A DNA stretch of 64,000 nt from assembly GCA_021796215.1 (NCBI GenBank), contig JAJYOK010000004.1, positions 94,217 to 158,216 of the forward strand, given 5' to 3'. Positions 61,201 through 64,000 of the stretch are shown piece by piece; the stretch's first letter is position 1; each line of letters begins with the position of its first letter. The stretch is from Bacteroidota bacterium (GTDB lineage: Bacteria; Bacteroidota; Ignavibacteria; UBA10030; UBA8401). Made by a program: the position numbers and the translations under genes. The notes below the pieces were generated by a model that was given only the letters and a program-made list of their open reading frames with translations, was not told the DNA's origin and did not search any database.

Positions 61201-61831
61201 ACACATAAGTTGTGCCGTCTTCAGTGGTGACGAGAAATCTCCGATCCCGCAAATTGCTATGGTAGTCACAGCTGCAAGAAACAAATTGGCTCGTAATAAT
61301 ATTTGTAGTGTCATATAAAATTTTCCACGGCAGCCATTCCTCCATCTGGAAGGTGTCTACTCCAGCTCCCGGAAATTGCAGAATTTTTCCGCTGCCGGCT
61401 GGACATGAAATAGAGTATATGTCTCTAAACCAATCATCCTGGTTGTTGGGATATATCCAGCTGTCTTCAATACCCAATACATTTCTTGTTATGCTTCCCA
61501 CATCAAGATTCCACCCAAGTCCTACCCAAGAAGCCTCTTGAGTGACTTTGATTCCCGGCGTGTAGGTAAGCTTGATATCATAATTCAAACCATTCCTGCC
61601 TGGCACGGTCATCAACGGTATTGTGAGATTGAAATTGCCTGTTGCTCCTATATCCACTTTATGGGGGGACTGGTTGAGTTCTTGAGTTGGCATAAATCGG
61701 TCCTGGGAAGCGACACTTAACCCCATGTTAGCCGGATCTGACCATTTATAAATTTCTTGTTGTGAAAATGCAGCATTATGTCCAGATACAATTAAAAGCG
61801 AGAACAAAATAACAACCACTGACTTCTTCAC
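55277..61831 (-). CDS. Large RHS-repeat protein with C-terminal polymorphic toxin
   Basis: 2184 residues from a GTG with AAGGAGACTTTCC upstream. Signal peptide (VVVILFSLLIVSGHNAAFSQ), then an N-terminal region typical of Bacteroidota RHS proteins (VDIGATGNFNLTIPLMTVPG, SWVGLGWNL), a carbohydrate-binding-like jelly roll at ~914-1054 (GWQDWEAGSS to DDVRFAPA), many YD repeats (YSYDNMGRV, YTYDLQGNV, YDALQRLTNV), and the RHS core end YYLKDHLGDVKM..YKYIGVERDAETG..NNPLLFTDASGD near residue 2014. The variable tip (~2100-2184: DLTDKEGKIAAKLGKSVKEV, VDVDLNTGEVYPKSPDGG, HGDSIGNIFDKLH) resembles polymorphic toxin type 35. It probably forms a shell that holds the toxin until delivery. It starts 45 bases after the PilP-like gene. 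Confidence 0.9.
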   Translation of the reverse strand: MKKSVVVILFSLLIVSGHNAAFSQQEIYKWSDPANMGLSVASQDRFMPTQELNQSPHKVDIGATGNFNLTIPLMTVPGRNGLNYDIKLTYTPGIKVTQEASWVGLGWNLDVGSITRNVLGIEDSWIYPNNQDDWFRDIYSISCPAGSGKILQFPGAGVDTFQMEEWLPWKILYDTTNIITSQFVSCSCDYHSNLRDRRFLVTTEDGTTYVFSQGSGSAGLGAGATSNVAITANSPYLIFPINDPFTHWYLTSIVLPNYLYSHGGNDFEPSYVPTNDEGWIRIIWSYDGAQDSKKFYYTTHNTNPSDNPPREISLDEITYPEYIITPLYIAQFITEAEVVNSISQTLDDKWMNNYYCGFLNDYDFLCGSYVPWDYTVVDQNDQPNEVKRRLKCVKLYRNTLTSNTIPPDLGTPIREVDFAYMAPGSGIAGRTMLQSIQTTANGVSLPPYQFTYWDGPTGQTYSGLLFSSSGYYATAYRYPWDAQVGFQGWYNSNPMNSTDPYSWIKGNITDGKVFNLKEITYPTGGTIDFDYESNKYQVDFTYSGKSWAGGQWDGNTCGLGCRLKSQTINDKINSSPQVYSYSYSTSNVSGVGRVYADPVDFYDVKINGNRYYSSTDVPNDYLFNQTNHQVLYGSITETQPDGSTVVSTYSVAGLNDNIQNYSLSQVYSLRGELQERDFFDPSGIKLKTEQFTPYEAIKFTYGGTSPFLYGSIWKSEENESLTIYDQNGQNGVTKLVTSIFDQANGLISDRDEVNSDGVGRESHYTYPCDYTTNEILYLEMYSDLWTIAYMKQRNMISFPIETLVYDDLGYTTYYGEINRYYIPLEEGNKIFLRSKLEYSNPSPGMPSPWSASSDGSTFFYDASTYKAKETYSYNYLNDDLDSTTDANGNITSYLYGYDNSMVIAEMVNTRKGESGYIGLEDGWQDWEAGSSTIVNTQSHTGAYSAYCNNANAYGPTKNFYCSNGIDKTKSYMLDAWAKVVSGTGLIYIEVRDGSNNVINSVSHSFTTAGGTDWQHVRVTIMPQQMTGLPSNGYLRVFCGFPNSSSNSGYVDDVRFAPANAAMTTMTYDPSTLLETSVADANNNPTYFSYDALQRLTNVQNYNANTLTNYNYYTSSVPNFITTTQYRSATDLTTTKEYMDGLGRKIQAQTALGTDDIVSDQTYDQLGRVSTTYKPFQYTTGHSYDGNTGILSQATNYYNSNVYSGLSDSYPYTTYEYYSDGRFKDTKPSGSPWQTHYMQYSYGANGASDVAGYSANTLYKTTLTDENGIVKNEFRDYFGNLVQTIDNVISTVTDSTSQNLKTQFSYDLVGNLTETIPPNGHTTTYSYNTLSQLTQKTSPDAGTVQYLYDKNGNLRFIKDADHTGSAANNASWNSILIGTGSNQQNLTLSMPGNLVIYLWNYGSYSTDNITATIKTLGGTVLKTFSVLLSQGNGSSNIYLSKGTYQCVITTSDYYGEDEFDWNIYCNTGYEFVYKKYDTLNREIEEGEYISNSANGNFTQANADNVNFPTSNTLVWKKFYYDTLSVDANATGQTNIKGRLSYAESYRFGSLMIRTSYSYDNMGRVAWMVENGFSWYPKKLYYTYDLQGNVTQKESYDLDWRTYLFYTNYTYDQAGRLNTVQTVANGNSTTEASYQYFASGKPKQLTLGTPPAATVTYNYNERDWLSQINTSKFWEHLGYNASSEIGGTQQWNGNISWMTYYMYGVNYQDPWYVFLPTSTVGYSFSYDNANRLAGGTFGFYGDEGGGYPYWFSEGSYNMPLIHYDGSGNITALQRYGSGTTAIDNLSYSYSSGTNRVASITNSVNSTTSTYTYDFNGNVVSDSHSNIAFEIYDIDNHPVTVYKTNGDVIQYGYDANGNRMQKLVNSTYTFYINGKDGETETVNLEPYSQDVIYNILANGENIGQVKFSYPSTYSHYYYLKDHLGDVKMTLAANGSVDSYNDYYPFGLQMPGRNQTASADGRYKYIGVERDAETGLDVTGTRRYDSWNGRFNRTDNFDFFSPDVSPYSYSFNNPLLFTDASGDTAIPYFPPPTEYPPNSGIPLSGLEIIEPSLAGSSESSSGTIVAGGLVLGATFDVEPVTKIILGGAAAIYFGAKAYQLYQQSEKSKGQKVGTEVKSKDLTDKEGKIAAKLGKSVKEVREAIHKVKADKGIDNNADVDVDLNTGEVYPKSPDGGHGDSIGNIFDKLH

Positions 61832-61876
61832 GGAAAGTCTCCTTAGATTTAGTTGTTAGTTGAAGAAAACCTCATT

Positions 61877-62359
61877 TTACCTCTCTATCATCCATTCCTT
61901 TTCTTGATTCGCATAACGGTATGCAACTTTCTCTTTCTCAATTGCAACAATCTTCACTCCACCCACGGAATCCCCTTCAACGAGGAAGTATGTCTCCCCG
62001 TTGCTTCCTTCTACTACTGCCGTCTTCTTCGCCCTGTTCTCAATGATACCTGTCAGCTTAAACGGTGGAGGAACCCACAACGGCGGCGGAGCAGACACTA
62101 CCCTTTTCACCGGAACTTCTTTCTGTGTTAGTGCAAGAGGTTGAAACGGATCACGCACATCCGCCGTATACCTGTAAGTATTCATGCCTGATACGATAGA
62201 GGGCGAACTTTCATCGGTTGCCTGTGTGCCCTTTCCGGCGCCGGTGTCAACCACAAGTTGGTACACAATGCTTCCCCATATCCCGAGCACAACAAGAACT
62301 AGTATCCATGTCAGCAGCTTGTTGAAAACCTCGCTGCTTTTTGGCGGGTTATTCTTCAT
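61877..62359 (-). CDS. PilP/GspC-like periplasmic assembly protein
   Basis: 160 residues. One N-terminal membrane helix (LLTWILVLVVLGIWGSIVYQLV), a Pro-rich linker (APPPLWVPPPF), and a small beta domain FKLTGIIENRAKKTAVVEGSNGETYFLVEGDSVGGVKIVAIEKEKV (in parts), which is the GspC homology/PilP fold seen in type II secretion and type IV pilus systems. It links the inner-membrane assembly platform to the outer-membrane secretin. The start overlaps the PilO-like gene by four bases. Confidence 0.75.
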   Translation of the reverse strand: MKNNPPKSSEVFNKLLTWILVLVVLGIWGSIVYQLVVDTGAGKGTQATDESSPSIVSGMNTYRYTADVRDPFQPLALTQKEVPVKRVVSAPPPLWVPPPFKLTGIIENRAKKTAVVEGSNGETYFLVEGDSVGGVKIVAIEKEKVAYRYANQEKEWMIER

Positions 62360-62913
62360 TGCGCACGCCCGTGAGAAAGGATATAAACATCCCCTGCAAG
62401 GTCTATCTTCAACAATCCTTGACGAGCGGATTCTGAAACAATATCAACCTTCTGAAAACTGACAGGCAAAGCATCATTTTCATCTGCGCTAAGAAACGCC
62501 CCCAACTGGTGAAAGTGCGCATGGAACGAGAGCGCGAACCGAAATTCTTCCATCTCACCGACAGTTTTCTCGCCGGCAGGGAGAAACGACTCAATAGCAA
62601 TCTGTTCGGATTTCGCATTCGTGTTCAACATGCGATACACACCAATACCGCTCTGCTCATATTTTTTCGATCCGTTTTTGAGCTGAGCCAAAAGATTCTT
62701 CTCTTCTGCTGAAAGCAGCATCTCTTTCTCCTGAAGATCTGCCGGACTAAGCAGTGAGTTCTCTTTGCTGCGAGCTTCGGCAAAAAGTTGATACGCCTGC
62801 TGCCAGCGATCCACAACTTCTGTCGAAAAAAGATAAAGAAATGCCAATGCGGCAATAAGCATATATGTCTGATATTTCTTTCCCGCCTTGCCGGCGGGCA
62901 GGTTCGCCTTCAT
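62356..62913 (-). CDS. PilO/GspM-like inner-membrane assembly protein
   Basis: 185 residues. One membrane helix near the N-terminus (TYMLIAALAFLYLFSTEVV), a coiled-coil (AEARSKENSLLSPADLQEKEMLLSAEEKNLLAQL in parts) and a ferredoxin-like domain with IESFLPAGEKTVGEMEEFRFALSFHAHFHQLGAFLS (in parts), the last being the PilO signature. It forms the periplasmic ring with PilN and PilP. The first residues MKANLPAGKAGKK come from a palindrome-based insertion before the membrane helix. Confidence 0.75.
   Translation of the reverse strand: MKANLPAGKAGKKYQTYMLIAALAFLYLFSTEVVDRWQQAYQLFAEARSKENSLLSPADLQEKEMLLSAEEKNLLAQLKNGSKKYEQSGIGVYRMLNTNAKSEQIAIESFLPAGEKTVGEMEEFRFALSFHAHFHQLGAFLSADENDALPVSFQKVDIVSESARQGLLKIDLAGDVYILSHGRAQ
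62882..62898. repeat. Intragenic palindrome CCCGCC-TTGCC-GGCGGG
   Basis: A six-base inverted repeat inside the first codons of the PilO-like gene, coding LPAGKAG. A second copy-like stretch (TTTCTC-GCCGGCAGG-GAGAAA, near 62564-62584) encodes another LPAG in the same gene. Confidence 0.55.
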
Positions 62914-62916
62914 GCT

Positions 62917-64000
62917 TCACTCGTTCTGTGTCACATTCATCAGGATCTGAAATGCTGTAACACCGTGCATGTTACTTATCGTCGAGGCTATGGGATCGTT
63001 CTGCAACGGAGCGCCTGAACGGACAAGCTGAACGTTGCTGCCGACATGTTCGCTTTCCAATCGCTTCAAATAGTCCGCGATCGCTTCGCTGTTCCTTGAG
63101 TATCCCCAGAGTGTGACTGTTCCATCCGGATTATGGTTTAGAATAATCCTCGACAGCCAAATTCCTTCAGGTGTCACACGTGCTACCTCATGAAGAAGGC
63201 GGGATGTTGCACTCCGATGATGTGAGGCGCTGTTTCCCTCCACTTCAGTCCGCAGATTCTTGACATGCTGCTCCAATGCCATGAGATGGCTATACGAGGG
63301 ACCCGCCTTGAGCAACGCTTCTTCAGCACTGTCAACCCTGCTTTGAAAATATGTCGTTAATGCCAAAGGAAAAAAGAGAAGCAAGGCAAGCAATGCGCCC
63401 ATCGCCAAAACTGTGCGCTGAAAGAGGGAGCGGTAGAGTTTCTCTTCGGCTTTCGTTCGTGTCTCTTGATCGAGAACCGTGGTTGGGCTGAGCTCCGGAA
63501 GAAATCCCTTCAACGCAAGCCCTGCGGCAAGCGCATATTCCGCTGCAAGCCCAAATGGCTTTATAGTGCGGATGTTTTCTGAATGTTCATTGATCATTCC
63601 GGTTGAAAACCCCTTTGGGACAGCAAATACATCTCCTTCGTTGCGAGCGGCGGACGCCATCTCATTCAGTTGGCCATGATTAAGTGTCTCTCGCTGAGTA
63701 ATTCTTCCATCGGTGAAGTGAGTAACGATCGCGCTTTCTTCTCCTCCATAATAGATGAATGCCGCCACTTCCTGCATCTTCACTCCATCGGCATACCAAA
63801 GTATGTTCTGCGCGTCCCGGGTTCCAACGCCTATGCTGATAAGATGGAGTCCGATTTCCTGAAAGAATCGCTGCTGCCATTCTACATCTGATTTTCTGAC
63901 GAAGGAGATTTCAACGGTGAGCATTGAGTCGCGGCGGGAAAGGATTTCATAGGTGAAAGAAAGCTGACTCAGCGGAACGGGCACGGTGAGGAGTTTCTCA
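62917..64000 (-). CDS. PilN/GspL-like assembly protein, 5' end outside the window
   Basis: At least 360 residues, and the frame is open to the window edge (LLTVPVPLSQLSFTYEIL precedes the first in-window start candidate, a GTG at 63984), so the start is missing. The N-terminal half is an actin-like/GspL-type cytosolic domain (LSRRDSMLTVEISFVRK, IGLHLISIGVGTRD, SAIVTHFTDGRI). A membrane helix (AMGALLALLLFFPLALTTYF) follows, then a coiled-coil and a PilN-type domain (VARVTPEGIWLSRIILN, GTVTLWGYSRNSEAIADYLKRLE in part). It starts the PilN, PilO, PilP order. The whole is a fused PilM/PilN-like layout as in GspL. Confidence 0.75.
   Translation of the reverse strand, partial: EKLLTVPVPLSQLSFTYEILSRRDSMLTVEISFVRKSDVEWQQRFFQEIGLHLISIGVGTRDAQNILWYADGVKMQEVAAFIYYGGEESAIVTHFTDGRITQRETLNHGQLNEMASAARNEGDVFAVPKGFSTGMINEHSENIRTIKPFGLAAEYALAAGLALKGFLPELSPTTVLDQETRTKAEEKLYRSLFQRTVLAMGALLALLLFFPLALTTYFQSRVDSAEEALLKAGPSYSHLMALEQHVKNLRTEVEGNSASHHRSATSRLLHEVARVTPEGIWLSRIILNHNPDGTVTLWGYSRNSEAIADYLKRLESEHVGSNVQLVRSGAPLQNDPIASTISNMHGVTAFQILMNVTQNE

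Noticed and set aside
1-64000. tRNA and rRNA genes, riboswitches
   Set aside because: Read for typical T-loop (GGTTCRANYCC) and rRNA-like stretches on both strands by eye; none convincing. A tRNAscan/Infernal run would decide.

Overview
The window looks like a chromosomal contig from an Ignavibacteria/Chlorobi-type member of the Bacteroidota (FCB) lineage. Several secreted proteins end in the FPNPFNPST-type C-terminal sorting domain of type IX secretion. Many starts lack strong Shine-Dalgarno sites. The oxidative pentose phosphate genes include a Tal-Pgi fusion, and multihaem cytochromes, an RHS polymorphic-toxin locus and PilN/PilO/PilP-like genes are present. This placement is inference; no rRNA or tRNA gene was found to fix it.

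Layout. 1-0.7 kb: end of a DUF4382 protein and a small secreted regulatory-like protein. 0.8-6.8 kb (-): pentose phosphate operon tal-pgi, gnd, zwf, pgl, which links glucose-6-phosphate oxidation to glycolysis. 7.0-10.5 kb (+): three glycosyltransferases (GT2, GT9, GT4) for surface polysaccharide. 10.5-14.5 kb (-): etfB, etfA and an acyl-CoA dehydrogenase, plus a 65-residue protein. 15-16.5 kb: FG-GAP repeat protein with a sorting tail. 16.8-20.1 kb: peptidase T and an OPT peptide transporter, a peptide-use pair. 20.2-25.7 kb: a lamin-tail surface protein cut at its sorting domain and joined to a 5'-truncated HTH gene, then a membrane/GAF-like gene pair and a decayed fragment of a conjugation-type ATPase.

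25.9-39.8 kb is an electron-transfer and metal region: a nine-haem exported cytochrome with a sorting tail; a methyltransferase/cupin pair; an iron module (porin, Tat-exported Rieske lipoprotein, FTR1 permease, outer-membrane barrel) behind paired palindromes resembling IscR/Rrf2 operators; an ammonium transporter; and a heptahaem cytochrome, cytochrome b and octahaem cytochrome operon.

39.8-51.3 kb is an accessory element. On the minus strand an XRE regulator, a winged-helix protein, a RuvC-like protein with substituted catalytic acids, a DNA methyltransferase and an intact-looking RuvC are encoded in overlapping frames, and further on lies a VirD4/HerA-like ATPase with a C-terminal PD-(D/E)xK-like domain. 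Plus-strand cargo lies between them: an AbiEii-type toxin-antitoxin pair, a sodium-solute symporter, a squalene-synthase-like protein and a K+ channel. No integrase or relaxase was seen.

51.4-61.8 kb (-) holds a DUF6933 protein, a secreted protein and an RHS locus: a 2184-residue RHS protein, two immunity candidates, a displaced RHS tip with another toxin and a putative immunity gene, and the stump of a third tip. 61.9-64 kb (-) holds PilP/GspC-, PilO- and PilN/GspL-like genes.

The most notable cross-cutting signal is a set of short palindromic elements that sit in frame inside coding genes. One can be delimited to exactly 51 bp by comparison with an uninterrupted paralogue in the same window.
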